A stretch of 31,401 nucleotides of DNA from Methylophilaceae bacterium (GCA_006844635.1 SPJO01000105.1:1-31401); one strand, 5' to 3'; positions 1-8,977 are shown, numbered from the stretch's first letter. Numbers and translations are program-made. The notes: generated from the sequence alone by a model not told the origin.

Positions 1-480
1 GCTTTTCAAGTCTTGTTCTTTGTGGTCTATATTCCAATCACCGCAGACAACCACATCACGCCCACTGGCTTTTAGCGTTTCTAAATGCGGCATAAAACGC
101 TCCATAACGCTATATTTAAAATTTTGCCGCTCTTCTCCACTAGAGCCACTCGGCAAATACAAAGACACCACAGACAAGTTTCCAAAACGACATTCTAGAT
201 AGCGCCCTTCATCATCAATATCTTGCTCACCCAAGCCAACAATCACATCATCCGGTGTTTGCTTACTATAAATGCCAACGCCGCTATAACCCTTCTTTTG
301 TGCATAATGAAAGTGCCCAATATAGCCTTCAGGTGCTTGCATTTCTTCAGTGAGGTTATCCGCTTGTGCTTTTAGCTCTTGCAAGCAAACGATGTCTGCA
401 TCGGTGGTTTTTAACCACTCAAACATACCCTTCTTTGCCGCAGAGCGGATGCCATTTAAATTCAAGGTTATAATGCGCAT
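1..480 (-). CDS. xthA: Exodeoxyribonuclease III, partial (C-terminus beyond window start)
   Basis: An open frame with no stop runs from an ATG at 480 down to base 1, giving the first 160 residues of a protein that is normally about 255-270 long. It starts MRIITLNLNGIRSAAKKG, the exonuclease III N-terminus with Asn7. The metal-binding Glu lies in LQELK (residue 35), followed by GVGIYSK, SLYLPSG and GDWNIDH near residue 152, all signatures of the exonuclease-endonuclease-phosphatase fold. The enzyme cuts abasic sites and degrades 3' ends in base-excision repair in the cytoplasm. The ATG lies only 24 bp from the ATG of divergent pyrE, so its promoter must overlap pyrE coding sequence. The catalytic His and Asp near the C-terminus lie outside the window, so completeness cannot be judged. 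Confidence 0.93.
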   Translation of the reverse strand, partial: MRIITLNLNGIRSAAKKGMFEWLKTTDADIVCLQELKAQADNLTEEMQAPEGYIGHFHYAQKKGYSGVGIYSKQTPDDVIVGLGEQDIDDEGRYLECRFGNLSVVSLYLPSGSSGEERQNFKYSVMERFMPHLETLKASGRDVVVCGDWNIDHKEQDLKS

Positions 481-504
481 TTAAATCCTTTGTTTATCGA
501 TTAC

Positions 505-1158
505 ATGTCAGACAACCATCAACAACTCTCACAAGACTTCATCGCATTCTGCATTCAGAAAGAGGTACTTAAGTTTGGCGAATTTAAAACCAAAGCTGGT
601 CGCCTAAGTCCCTACTTTTTTAATGCGGGTCTATTTAATGATGGTGATAGCTTATTAAAGCTAGGTGAATTCTACGCGAATAGTATCGAAAAATCAGGCA
701 TTGCATTTGATATGTTGTTTGGCCCAGCCTATAAAGGCATCCCTCTGGCGGCAAGCATTGCCATTGCTTTTGCCAAACGTGGCCGTAACATCCCTTATGC
801 ATACAACCGCAAAGAAGCAAAAGATCACGGAGAAGGCGGTACAGTTGTTGGTGCGGCATTAGTCGGCAAAGTACTCATTATTGATGATGTCATCTCAGCA
901 GGTACCTCTGTCAGAGAATCTGTTGAGCTTATCCGAGCTAACAACGCAACCCCTTGCGGCGTGAGCATTGCGTTAGACAGGCAAGAAAAAGGATTGGGAG
1001 CACTCAGCGCCGTTCAAGAGGTTGAGCAATCAAATAAAATACCTGTCAGCGCAATCGCCAACTTAAATGCGCTATTAAGCTTTATCGCGAATAAAAAAGA
1101 AATGGCAGACTACCTAGCCGCCATTGAAAGCTATCGGAACCAGTACGGTACTCGCTAA
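505..1158 (+). CDS. pyrE: Orotate phosphoribosyltransferase
   Basis: Transfers phosphoribosyl from PRPP to orotate to make OMP in pyrimidine synthesis. The 217-residue product has the family N-terminus with VLKFGEFKTKAGRLSPYFFN around residues 20-40. The PRPP-binding motif VLIIDDVISAGTS sits at about residues 123-135. A TTG at 490 would add five residues in frame, but the ATG at 505 gives the usual length (E. coli 213). Neither start has a clear Shine-Dalgarno sequence. The gene is squeezed: 24 bp separate its ATG from that of divergent xthA, and only 3 bp separate its stop from the stop of convergent gatB. No hairpin terminator is visible between pyrE and gatB. Confidence 0.95.
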   Translation: MSDNHQQLSQDFIAFCIQKEVLKFGEFKTKAGRLSPYFFNAGLFNDGDSLLKLGEFYANSIEKSGIAFDMLFGPAYKGIPLAASIAIAFAKRGRNIPYAYNRKEAKDHGEGGTVVGAALVGKVLIIDDVISAGTSVRESVELIRANNATPCGVSIALDRQEKGLGALSAVQEVEQSNKIPVSAIANLNALLSFIANKKEMADYLAAIESYRNQYGTR

Positions 1159-1161
1159 AGA

Positions 1162-2607
1162 TTAACTTAACTTCTCTTTCAAAATCGCATTCACTTGCGC
1201 TGGATTTGCCTTACCTTTTGATGCTTTCATGGTTTGACCAACTAAAGCATTAAAGGCTTTCTCTTTACCTGCTTTATATTCTTCAATCATCTTCGGGTTT
1301 GCAGCCAACACTTCATCGACCATTGCCTCAATAGCGCCCGTATCGGAAACCTGTTTCAGGCCTTTGGCTTCGATAATGCTATCAACATCAGCATTGCCTA
1401 ACCACATTTCTTCAAACACGTTCTTCGCAGCATTATTTGAAATCGTATTATCGGCGATACGCTTGAGCAATAACGCAAGTGCTTTGGCCTCAATCGGTGA
1501 ATCAGTAATGATTTTATCTTCTGCATTGAGTTTCGCAGAAATACCGCCCATCACCCAATTGGCAGCCAGCTTGGCATCACCACCAGCATTGACTGTCTCA
1601 ACAAAGTAGTCTGCCACTGCTCGGCTCGTCGTAATAGCAGCGGCATCATAAGCAGACAGTGCGTACTCACTTTCAAAGCGCGCTTTCATTGCTTCTGGCA
1701 ATTCTGGCATTTCGGCTTGTATGCGCGCTTTATCCTCTTCAGTCACCTCAAGTGGTAGTAAATCTGGGTCAGGGAAATAACGGTAATCATTCGCCTCCTC
1801 TTTGCTACGCATGGCGCGCGTTTCACCCGTATCCGGGTTAAACAAGATAGTCGCTTGCTCAATGGTGCCGCCGTCTTCTATGGTTTCAATCTGCCATTGC
1901 GTTTCATAAGCTATCGCCTGCTGCATAAACTTAAATGAATTCAAGTTCTTAATCTCGCGACGCGTTCCAAGCGCTTGTGTGCCTTTTGGCCGCACGGAAA
2001 CATTAACATCACAACGGAAGCTACCTTCTTGCATATTGCCATCGCAAATACCAATCCACTGCACAAGCTCATGTAATTTCTTGGCATAAGTGACTGCCTC
2101 AGCAGCGGAACGCATATCTGGCTCTGTCACAATCTCTAACAAAGGCGTGCCAGCGCGGTTTAAATCGATACCACTCATACCGTCAACAGCGCCATGGACA
2201 GACTTGCCGGCATCCTCTTCTAAATGCGCGCGCGTAATACCAACCACTTTTTCATAAGCCGCTTGTTTTTTAGTCTCTGGCACCTGAATGGTGATTTCCC
2301 CCTTGCCAACAACAGGCAACTCAAACTGACTGATTTGATAACCTTTAGGCAGATCAGGGTAAAAATAATTCTTCCGTGCAAACACGGACCTTGGTGCAAT
2401 TTCAGCATCAACGGCTAAGCCAAATTTGACGGCACAGGCAACCGCTTCTTTATTTAATACTGGCAACACACCCGGCAGCGCAATGCTCACATCACAGGCT
2501 TGCGTGTTAGGCTCTGCGCCATACGCTGTTGAAGCACCTGTAAATATTTTTGTTTTTGTTTGCAGCTGTACATGCGTTTCCAGCCCAATAACAACTTCCC
2601 ACTCCAT
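1162..2607 (-). CDS. gatB: Aspartyl/glutamyl-tRNA amidotransferase subunit B
   Basis: Subunit B of GatCAB, the complex that converts misacylated Glu-tRNA(Gln) and/or Asp-tRNA(Asn) to the correct aminoacyl-tRNA. GatB binds the tRNA and phosphorylates the misacylated residue. The 481-residue protein begins MEWEVVIGLETHVQL and carries RAHLEEDAGKS (about 125-136) and DLNRAGTPLLEIVTEPD, hallmarks of the GatB/E kinase domain. The C-terminal 130 residues form the helical tRNA-binding YqeY-like tail, ending QVNAILKEKLS. Its ATG shares one base with the gatA stop (TAATG), which suggests translational coupling. It is the last gene of gatCAB and is convergent with pyrE. Confidence 0.97.
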   Translation of the reverse strand: MEWEVVIGLETHVQLQTKTKIFTGASTAYGAEPNTQACDVSIALPGVLPVLNKEAVACAVKFGLAVDAEIAPRSVFARKNYFYPDLPKGYQISQFELPVVGKGEITIQVPETKKQAAYEKVVGITRAHLEEDAGKSVHGAVDGMSGIDLNRAGTPLLEIVTEPDMRSAAEAVTYAKKLHELVQWIGICDGNMQEGSFRCDVNVSVRPKGTQALGTRREIKNLNSFKFMQQAIAYETQWQIETIEDGGTIEQATILFNPDTGETRAMRSKEEANDYRYFPDPDLLPLEVTEEDKARIQAEMPELPEAMKARFESEYALSAYDAAAITTSRAVADYFVETVNAGGDAKLAANWVMGGISAKLNAEDKIITDSPIEAKALALLLKRIADNTISNNAAKNVFEEMWLGNADVDSIIEAKGLKQVSDTGAIEAMVDEVLAANPKMIEEYKAGKEKAFNALVGQTMKASKGKANPAQVNAILKEKLS

Positions 2608-4061
2608 TATTCAATTCCTTCAGGCATTTGCGTATGCCAATCTGTCGCTTGTTGATAGGCATGTCCAACATTCAACATGCGCGCCTCATCAAAATAATTA
2701 CCAATAATCTGCAAACCAACCGGCAAGCCATGGCTAAACCCTGCAGGAATACTCATGCCGGGCAAGCCCGCCAAGTTTGTCGCAATGGTATAAATATCTT
2801 GTAGATACATCTCAACGGGATTACCAGACTTCTCACCTGTTTTAAATGCAGTTGATGGTACTGTTGGCCCCATAATGATGTCGCATTGTTTGAATGCGGC
2901 TTTGAAATCATCAGCGATTAAATGTCGGATTTGCTGTGCTTTTAAATAATAAGCATCGTAGTAACCCGCACTCAACACATAAGTGCCGATTAAAATACGG
3001 CGTTTAACTTCTGCACCAAAGCCTTCTGCTCGCGTCTTCATGTACATATCCATCAAGTCGTCATACTCAGCCGTACGGTGTCCATAACGCACGCCATCAT
3101 AACGCGATAAATTACTAGAAGCTTCCGCAGGTGCTAAAACATAGTAAACAGGGATGGATAAGCTTGCATTAGGTAAAGAAATGTCAACAAACTCAGCACC
3201 AAGCTTTTTATATTCGGCAATGGCCGCATCAACCACTTTGGCTACGTCAGCATCTAAGCCTTCTGCAAAATACTCTTTTGGCAAGCCCACTTTAAGGCCA
3301 GCTAATGGTTTATTTAATTCACTCGTGTAGTCTTGCTTCGGATGGTTAAGGCTAGTCGAGTCTCTTTCATCAAAGCCCGCCATCACGTTCATCATCATGG
3401 CACAATCTTCTGCAGATTTTGCCATCGGCCCAGCCTGATCCAAACTAGAAGCAAAGGCAATCATGCCGTAACGTGACACCAGCCCATAAGTTGGCTTTAA
3501 GCCCGTGAAGCCACACAGAGAAGCGGGTTGTCGTATTGAACCACCCGTATCAGTACCTGTTGCCGCAGGGCATAACCGAGCCGCCACAGCAGCAGCCGAA
3601 CCGCCACTACTCCCACCAGGCACCCGCTCTAAATCCCATGGATTTTTAACGCCACCAAAATAACTGGTTTCATTTGAAGAGCCCATTGCGAACTCATCCA
3701 TATTAGTTTTACCCAGGTTCACGGCACCTGCTGCATCAAACTGTGCAATCACATGTGCATCATATGGCGCAATAAAATTCTCTAACATTTTTGAGCCACA
3801 AGTCGTTTTCCAACCTGAAGCGCAAAAAATATCTTTTTGGGCAATCGGGACACCTGTTAATGCACTGGCATTGCCTGCCGCAATCACTGCATCAGCCGCT
3901 CTGGCTTGCGTTAAGGTTTTATCCGCATCCACTGTAATATAAGCATTAATCTGCGGGTTATATTTTTGTATACGCTCCAAGAATGTCTGCGCCATTTCGA
4001 CACTAGACACTTCTTTTTTCGCCAACATTTGGCTTAATTCTTTAAGGCTATGATTAATCAT
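2607..4061 (-). CDS. gatA: Aspartyl/glutamyl-tRNA amidotransferase subunit A
   Basis: The amidase subunit of GatCAB: it hydrolyses glutamine and channels ammonia to GatB. The 484-residue protein belongs to the amidase-signature family. The catalytic Ser-cisSer-Lys triad is visible as Lys76 (AQKDIF), Ser151 (in PGGSSGGSAAA) and Ser175 (TGTDTGGSIRQPAS). The spacing, 75 then 24 residues, is what I recall for characterised GatA. It lies 36 bp downstream of gatC and overlaps gatB by one base, so the order is gatC-gatA-gatB as one transcription unit. Confidence 0.97.
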   Translation of the reverse strand: MINHSLKELSQMLAKKEVSSVEMAQTFLERIQKYNPQINAYITVDADKTLTQARAADAVIAAGNASALTGVPIAQKDIFCASGWKTTCGSKMLENFIAPYDAHVIAQFDAAGAVNLGKTNMDEFAMGSSNETSYFGGVKNPWDLERVPGGSSGGSAAAVAARLCPAATGTDTGGSIRQPASLCGFTGLKPTYGLVSRYGMIAFASSLDQAGPMAKSAEDCAMMMNVMAGFDERDSTSLNHPKQDYTSELNKPLAGLKVGLPKEYFAEGLDADVAKVVDAAIAEYKKLGAEFVDISLPNASLSIPVYYVLAPAEASSNLSRYDGVRYGHRTAEYDDLMDMYMKTRAEGFGAEVKRRILIGTYVLSAGYYDAYYLKAQQIRHLIADDFKAAFKQCDIIMGPTVPSTAFKTGEKSGNPVEMYLQDIYTIATNLAGLPGMSIPAGFSHGLPVGLQIIGNYFDEARMLNVGHAYQQATDWHTQMPEGIE

Positions 4062-4097
4062 TCGGTTATCTTAATTCTTTTCGGTTTCAGGCGTAGC

Positions 4098-4385
4098 CTA
4101 CTCAATGACTTTGGGGACTAAATACAAGCCGCTATCGACAGCGGGTGCATTTTGTTGAAAAACATCTCTCTGATTATCTTTTGTCACCACGTCATCTCGC
4201 AGCCGCTGCACAACATCTTGCGAATGTGACATGGGTGTAATCCCTGCTGTATCAACGGCTTGCATCTCTTCAATGAGAGACAAAATGCCTGAAAGTTTAT
4301 CGAGTGTTTGAGCTGCTTCTGCGTCGTCAATTTCAATGCGCGCGAGGTGCGCGATACGCTTAATATCGGGGATGTTGAGTGCCAT
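4098..4385 (-). CDS. gatC: Aspartyl/glutamyl-tRNA amidotransferase subunit C
   Basis: The small 95-residue subunit that wraps around GatA and stabilises the A-B interface. The N-terminal half, with IKRIAHLARIEIDD, followed by a helix and the conserved segment AVDTAGITPMSHSQ, is typical of GatC. It is the first gene of the operon, with a perfect -10 hexamer about 80 bp upstream on the same strand. It is divergent from mreB across a 161-bp spacer. Confidence 0.95.
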   Translation of the reverse strand: MALNIPDIKRIAHLARIEIDDAEAAQTLDKLSGILSLIEEMQAVDTAGITPMSHSQDVVQRLRDDVVTKDNQRDVFQQNAPAVDSGLYLVPKVIE

Positions 4386-4465
4386 AACGCGTTTCTTATC
4401 TTCTGTTTTTTAACTTTAGTGTAATAAACTGCTCATCCGACTTAATTTTAATCGGAATATACGTT

Positions 4466-4471
4466 ATTATA
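4466..4471 (-). promoter_or_regulatory. Probable -10 element for gatCAB
   Basis: The minus strand reads a perfect TATAAT here, which would start transcription near 4459 and leave a leader of about 74 nt before the gatC ATG at 4385. No good -35 hexamer is present at 16-18 bp spacing. That region is occupied by the 14-bp palindrome at 4481-4494, so the promoter may depend on a bound factor. This is inferred from sequence alone. Confidence 0.45.
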
Positions 4472-4480
4472 CCTTGATTT

Positions 4481-4494
4481 TAAGGCATGCCTTA
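4481..4494. repeat. Perfect 14-bp palindrome between gatC and mreB
   Basis: TAAGGCATGCCTTA is identical to its reverse complement. It lies 9 bp upstream of the gatC -10 hexamer, across the space where that promoter's -35 contacts would fall, and 53-66 bp upstream of the mreB ATG. A symmetrical site in a shared divergent control region suggests an operator for a dimeric regulator; no regulator can be named. The rest of the 161-bp spacer holds an imperfect inverted repeat at 4437-4455 and the mreB ribosome-binding site AGGAAA at 4534-4539. Confidence 0.4.
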
Positions 4495-4546
4495 CTCGTT
4501 TGAAACGCGTAAGCAAGCTTGACACATTCAGCACAGGAAAAAACAT

Positions 4547-5587
4547 ATGTTAGGTTCGTTAAGCAGTTATTTTTCTAATGATTTAGCCATTGATTTGGGC
4601 ACAGCCAACACGCTCATTTATTCACGTGGCAGAGGGATAGTATTAGATGAGCCTTCCGTAGTTGCCATTCGCGTTGAAGGTGTGAACGGTAAAAAAGTCT
4701 TATTAGCAGTTGGTTCAGAAGCCAAAGGCATGCTTGGCAGAGCGCCAGCCAATATTCAAGCGATTCGCCCAATGAAAGACGGTGTGATTGCTGACTTTAC
4801 AGTGACTGAGCAAATGCTCAAATTCTTTATCCGTAAAGCCCATGATTCACGTTGGTTCTCTCCAAGTCCACGCATTATCATTTGCGTACCTGTTGGCTCG
4901 ACACAAGTAGAACGCCGTGCAATTAAAGAGTCTGCTGAACGTGCTGGTGCAAAGCAAGTATTTCTGATTGAAGAGCCAATGGCAGCTGCCATCGGTGCTG
5001 AAATGCCTGTCGCGGATGCAACTGGCTCTATGGTCGTGGATATTGGTGGCGGCACAACAGAGGTCGGCGTGATCTCACTAGGCGGCATTGTTTATGCCAA
5101 ATCAGAACGTGTCGGTGGTGATAAGTTTGATCAAGCCATTATCGACTATATCCGCCGCAATTATGGCATGCAAATTTCAGAACCGACCGCTGAAGCCATT
5201 AAGAAGAAAATTGGCTCAGCCTTCCCTGGTTCTGAAGTATTAGAAATGGAAGTGACGGGTCGTAATCTTGCAGAAGGGTTACCACGTAAATTCACCATCT
5301 CTAGCAATGAAATCTTAGAAGCACTTACCGAACCACTCAATGCCATCGTTGGTGCTGTGAAGTCGGCACTAGAACAAACGCCACCTGAGCTTGGTGCTGA
5401 CATTGCTGAAAAAGGCATGGTCATTACTGGCGGCGGTGCATTGCTTCGTGACTTAGATCGTTTGTTGATGGAAGAAACTGGCTTACCTGTCATTGTTGCA
5501 GAAGACCCACTCACCTGTGTGGCACGTGGTTGTGGTCGCGCTTTAGAAGAAATGGATAAACTGGGTAGCGTATTTGCAAGTGAGTAA
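4547..5587 (+). CDS. mreB: Rod shape-determining protein MreB (actin homologue)
   Basis: Membrane-associated actin-like ATPase that positions the elongasome and sets rod shape. The 346-residue product is nearly the length of E. coli MreB (347). It has phosphate-1 DLAIDLGTANT at residues 12-22, phosphate-2 DIGGGTTEVGVI near 165-176 and the adenosine motif ITGGGALLRDLD near 290. The N-terminal MLGSLSSYFSND is the short membrane-binding region. A good ribosome-binding site (AGGAAA) precedes the ATG. It is the first of 15 plus-strand genes. No convincing -10/-35 pair was found directly upstream. Confidence 0.98.
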   Translation: MLGSLSSYFSNDLAIDLGTANTLIYSRGRGIVLDEPSVVAIRVEGVNGKKVLLAVGSEAKGMLGRAPANIQAIRPMKDGVIADFTVTEQMLKFFIRKAHDSRWFSPSPRIIICVPVGSTQVERRAIKESAERAGAKQVFLIEEPMAAAIGAEMPVADATGSMVVDIGGGTTEVGVISLGGIVYAKSERVGGDKFDQAIIDYIRRNYGMQISEPTAEAIKKKIGSAFPGSEVLEMEVTGRNLAEGLPRKFTISSNEILEALTEPLNAIVGAVKSALEQTPPELGADIAEKGMVITGGGALLRDLDRLLMEETGLPVIVAEDPLTCVARGCGRALEEMDKLGSVFASE

Positions 5588-5622
5588 TCACTGCATTAAC
5601 CAAACCGCCATATTGTGCACAA

Positions 5623-6564
5623 ATGCTTAAGGGTGTTCATCAGAAACTAGAACCTCAACAAACGCCTGCCTTCTTTGTCCGCGGTGCCAGTCCATTCTCA
5701 CGCATGGTATTTTTCTGTGCGCTTTCCATCATCTTGATGGCTGTTGACTCGCAAGTAAACTATCTTTCAAAGTTTAGGCAAGCGTTTATTGGTGGGCTTC
5801 ACCCTTTGGAGCGCATCGCCAACACTCCCAGCGAGCTCATCCGAGATGCGAGAAAGTATTTTTCAACGCACAACCAGTTGGTACAAGAGAACTACCTCCT
5901 CAAGCAAAAGGCATTTGAGGACCAAGTAAAATTACAACGCTTAAAAGCCTTAACGGCAGAAAATGAACATCTGCGTAGCTTGCTTGGCGGCAACGTTCCA
6001 ATTCACCCAAGAGCCATCCTTGGTGACATTTCGCACACAGGCCGAGACCCGTTTAGAAATGTGGTAATAGTAAACCGTGGCTCAAGACATAACATCAACG
6101 CTGGGCAAGCCGTTGTCGACTCTAATGGCGTCATTGGCCAAGTCACTCGCGTTTACCCCTTCAGCAGCGAGGTCACGCTCATCACCGATAAAAATTTATC
6201 AATTCCAATACAAGTCGAACGCAATCAATTACGGGCTATTGCATTTGGTCAAAGTGGCAACACATTAGACATCCCTTATTTACCAACCAATGTTGACATC
6301 AAGATTGGTGACAAGCTCGTTACATCTGGCATTGATGGTATCTACCCCGCCGGTCTAGCCGTCGCTACCGTCACAAAAATTGAACAAGACCCAGCATCAC
6401 CCTTTGCCAAGATTATCAGCACCCCAACAGGGGAAGTCAGCCACCATCTACAACTGTTAATTCTAGAACTACCGGACCAAATAGAAGCTGACCTGCACCC
6501 CAAAGATCAGGAGGGTGCAGACTCAAAGGAAACAAAGTCTAACAAGGCGGAACGCAATGGATAA
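5623..6564 (+). CDS. mreC: Rod shape-determining protein MreC
   Basis: Bitopic inner-membrane protein whose periplasmic domain contacts and activates PBP2 in the elongasome. The 313-residue product has a cytoplasmic lead of about 25 residues, one membrane segment (MVFFCALSIILMAVDSQ, about 27-43) and a predicted coiled coil around 80-120. The double beta-barrel MreC domain follows, with VVDSNGVIGQVTRV, LITDKNLSIPIQV and LVTSGIDGIYPAGLAV. The tail from about residue 285 is polar and rich in Lys, Glu and Asp. It starts 35 bp after mreB and overlaps mreD by 8 bp. Confidence 0.96.
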   Translation: MLKGVHQKLEPQQTPAFFVRGASPFSRMVFFCALSIILMAVDSQVNYLSKFRQAFIGGLHPLERIANTPSELIRDARKYFSTHNQLVQENYLLKQKAFEDQVKLQRLKALTAENEHLRSLLGGNVPIHPRAILGDISHTGRDPFRNVVIVNRGSRHNINAGQAVVDSNGVIGQVTRVYPFSSEVTLITDKNLSIPIQVERNQLRAIAFGQSGNTLDIPYLPTNVDIKIGDKLVTSGIDGIYPAGLAVATVTKIEQDPASPFAKIISTPTGEVSHHLQLLILELPDQIEADLHPKDQEGADSKETKSNKAERNG

Positions 6565-7042
6565 ACCAACGCGCCTATATGTCTACATCACGTTAATGAT
6601 TGCGCTGCTATTTCAGCTCTTTCCATGGACAGGGCAAGGCATCATTTTACGGCCCGACTTCATGCTAGTCGTGTTGTTATATTGGCTGTTACGCGCGCCT
6701 TATTTATGCAATATTGCAACCGCCTGGGTAGTGGGCTTATTAATGGACTTATCAACAGGTAGCTTACTAGGTCAGCATGCGCTTGCTTTTACACTAACCG
6801 CGTTCATTGCCTTAAGCTTTCAAAAAAGACTGGTGCTGTTTAGCGCCATGCAAATCGTCTCTTACGTCTTTGCATTATTGGTGTTTACACGTTTCACGCT
6901 ACTGATATTGAAGTTATTTGCGGGTCACGAAGCACCTAGCTGGCACTACTTCTGGCCAGCGGTAACTAGTATTATTTTGTGGCAATTTTTAAGGTTGGTT
7001 TTGGGTTCAATTGCAAGACCCAAAGCGGGCAAGGCAGATTAA
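6557..7042 (+). CDS. mreD: Rod shape-determining protein MreD
   Basis: Small polytopic inner-membrane partner of MreC, 161 residues (E. coli 162). It begins MDKPTRLYVYITLMIALLFQL and carries about five hydrophobic spans, including the family segment LRPDFMLVVLLYWLLRAP and VVGLLMDLSTGSLLGQHAL. I chose the ATG at 6557 because it is preceded by GGCGGA and overlaps the mreC stop by 8 bp. A longer in-frame start at 6515 would add 14 polar residues encoded inside mreC. Confidence 0.94.
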   Translation: MDKPTRLYVYITLMIALLFQLFPWTGQGIILRPDFMLVVLLYWLLRAPYLCNIATAWVVGLLMDLSTGSLLGQHALAFTLTAFIALSFQKRLVLFSAMQIVSYVFALLVFTRFTLLILKLFAGHEAPSWHYFWPAVTSIILWQFLRLVLGSIARPKAGKAD

Positions 7043-7048
7043 ACCTCT

Positions 7049-8977
7049 ATGCATCACAGAAAAGAGCTCAAAAATCACTACAATGAACTACGCCACTTTA
7101 AGCTACGCCTTATTGTACTCGGTGCATTGGTTTTTGTCGGCTTCGCTATACTTGCCTCACGCTTCTATTTTTTGCAAATTAAGCGCTATGATCACTACCA
7201 CACACTAGCGGAAAACAACCGCATTTCCATCACCCCCATTGCACCTAACCGCGGCCTCATTACTGATAGAAATGGCACGATTATCGCGCACAACTTTTTT
7301 GTCTACACCTTAGAAATTACGCCTGCAAAGGTAGACAACCTTAAGCAAACGATTGATGACATCAGTCAGTTAGTCGAAATCTCCAAAGGAGATTTAAAAC
7401 GTTTTGAGAAACTAAAAAGACGAAGCCATGGGTTCGAGTCTGTTCCGCTACGTACGCATTTAAATGAAGTTGAGGCAGCAATATTTGCCGCCAACCGTTT
7501 CCGCTTTCCAGGCGTGGACATCAAGTCTCGCTTATACCGTCATTACCCAAACGGTAAATTAGGGGCCCATATTGCTGGCTATATTGGTCGCATCAACGAT
7601 AAAGATCTAGAAAGGCTCAAAAAAGCTGACTTACTCTCTAACTACAAAGGTAGTGACCACATCGGCAAAAGCGGTATTGAACAGTTTTACGAAAATGAGC
7701 TGCATGGCACGACAGGCTTTCAACAAGTTGAGATTAACGCCGATGGCAAGGCAGTACGGACTTTATCTAGCACACCACCCGTCTCAGGTAACAATCTCAC
7801 TTTATCGATAGACTTAAAGCTACAAGACATTGCTGAAAAAGGGTTTGGCGAGCGGCGCGGTGCACTGGTAGCTATCCAGCCCAAGACGGGCGAGGTGTTA
7901 TCACTCGTCAGCATGCCGACATTCGACCCAAATTTATTTGTCGGTGGCATTGATACAAAAAACTGGCGCCGGTTAAACGAATCCACCGATAAACCGCTTA
8001 TTAATCGCCCTTTACGTGGCGTCTACCCGCCAGGCTCAACCTTTAAACCATTTGTTGCCTTGGCTGGCTTAGAAGCTGGCAAACGTGCACCACCATTCAG
8101 CATTCGAGACGCTGGTTACTTTTCATTACCGAATAGTACGCACCGTTACCGCGACTGGAAGCTTTCCGGTCATGGCATTGTTGACATGAAACGCGCAATC
8201 ACCATTTCTTGCGATACTTTTTTTTACGGCTTAGCGGTAGAACTCGGCATTGAAAAACTCTCTAATTTTGTTCGCCACTTTGGCTTTGGTGAAAAGAGTG
8301 GCATTGATATCCGCGGTGAAAATGGCGGCTTGCTACCCACTCCAGACTGGAAGCGGCGCCGATATAACAAACCATGGTATAAGGGAGAAACTGTGATTGT
8401 CGGTATTGGTCAAGGCTATACATTAGTGACGCCCATGCAACTAGCTTATGCAACTGCAGTACTTGCGAACAAAGGCACTGCTGTACGCCCCCACCTAGTC
8501 AGTGCCGTCACAAACGTTAAAACGGGTAAGACAACTGCGATCAAACCTGTCCTTAACGACAAAATTACAATCAAAGAAGAAAATCTAGCCATCGTAGAAC
8601 AAGGCATGATAGACGTCACCTTGCCAGGTGGCACTGCGTGGAGGGTTGGGCGAAATGCAGGCTATTCTATTGCCGCCAAAACTGGGACTGCGCAAGTCAT
8701 CGGCATTAAACAAAATGAGAAATACGATGAAAAAAATATCCAAGAGCGCCACCGTGATCATGCCTTATTCATTGCATACGCACCTGCGGAAGATCCGAAG
8801 ATTGCTATTGCGGCTATTGTAGAAAACGGTGGGCACGGAGGATCAGCAGCTGGACCAATTGTCCGTCAAGTGATGGACTACTATTTATTAGGTAAAGAAC
8901 CGCCTGAACTCCCTGCCAAAAAAGTAGTCCCTAAAGAAGTAGCCAATACCACCCCTGAAACAGAAGCACATGATTAA
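7049..8977 (+). CDS. mrdA: Penicillin-binding protein 2 (elongation transpeptidase)
   Basis: Class B PBP that cross-links peptidoglycan during lateral-wall growth, paired with the RodA glycosyltransferase. The 642-residue product has a short cytoplasmic tail and one membrane anchor at about residues 20-40. A pedestal/dimerisation domain follows, with the ITPIAPNRGLITDRNG motif near 60. The transpeptidase motifs are STFK (nucleophile about Ser330), SCD (about 387) and KTGTAQ (about 544). The second motif has Asp where many class B PBPs have Asn. It starts 6 bp after mreD with only a weak ribosome-binding site and overlaps rodA by 8 bp. Confidence 0.97.
   Translation: MHHRKELKNHYNELRHFKLRLIVLGALVFVGFAILASRFYFLQIKRYDHYHTLAENNRISITPIAPNRGLITDRNGTIIAHNFFVYTLEITPAKVDNLKQTIDDISQLVEISKGDLKRFEKLKRRSHGFESVPLRTHLNEVEAAIFAANRFRFPGVDIKSRLYRHYPNGKLGAHIAGYIGRINDKDLERLKKADLLSNYKGSDHIGKSGIEQFYENELHGTTGFQQVEINADGKAVRTLSSTPPVSGNNLTLSIDLKLQDIAEKGFGERRGALVAIQPKTGEVLSLVSMPTFDPNLFVGGIDTKNWRRLNESTDKPLINRPLRGVYPPGSTFKPFVALAGLEAGKRAPPFSIRDAGYFSLPNSTHRYRDWKLSGHGIVDMKRAITISCDTFFYGLAVELGIEKLSNFVRHFGFGEKSGIDIRGENGGLLPTPDWKRRRYNKPWYKGETVIVGIGQGYTLVTPMQLAYATAVLANKGTAVRPHLVSAVTNVKTGKTTAIKPVLNDKITIKEENLAIVEQGMIDVTLPGGTAWRVGRNAGYSIAAKTGTAQVIGIKQNEKYDEKNIQERHRDHALFIAYAPAEDPKIAIAAIVENGGHGGSAAGPIVRQVMDYYLLGKEPPELPAKKVVPKEVANTTPETEAHD

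Noticed and set aside
490..504. Upstream TTG start for pyrE
   Set aside because: It lacks a ribosome-binding site and adds five residues not expected in the family; the ATG at 505 gives normal length.
4519..4524. Perfect TTGACA just upstream of mreB
   Set aside because: A -10 at normal spacing would fall on the mreB start codon region, so it cannot serve a normal mreB promoter.
4756..5514. Two open frames of 110 and 117 codons antisense to mreB
   Set aside because: Ser/Thr/Pro-rich shadow translations of a highly conserved gene with no start signals.
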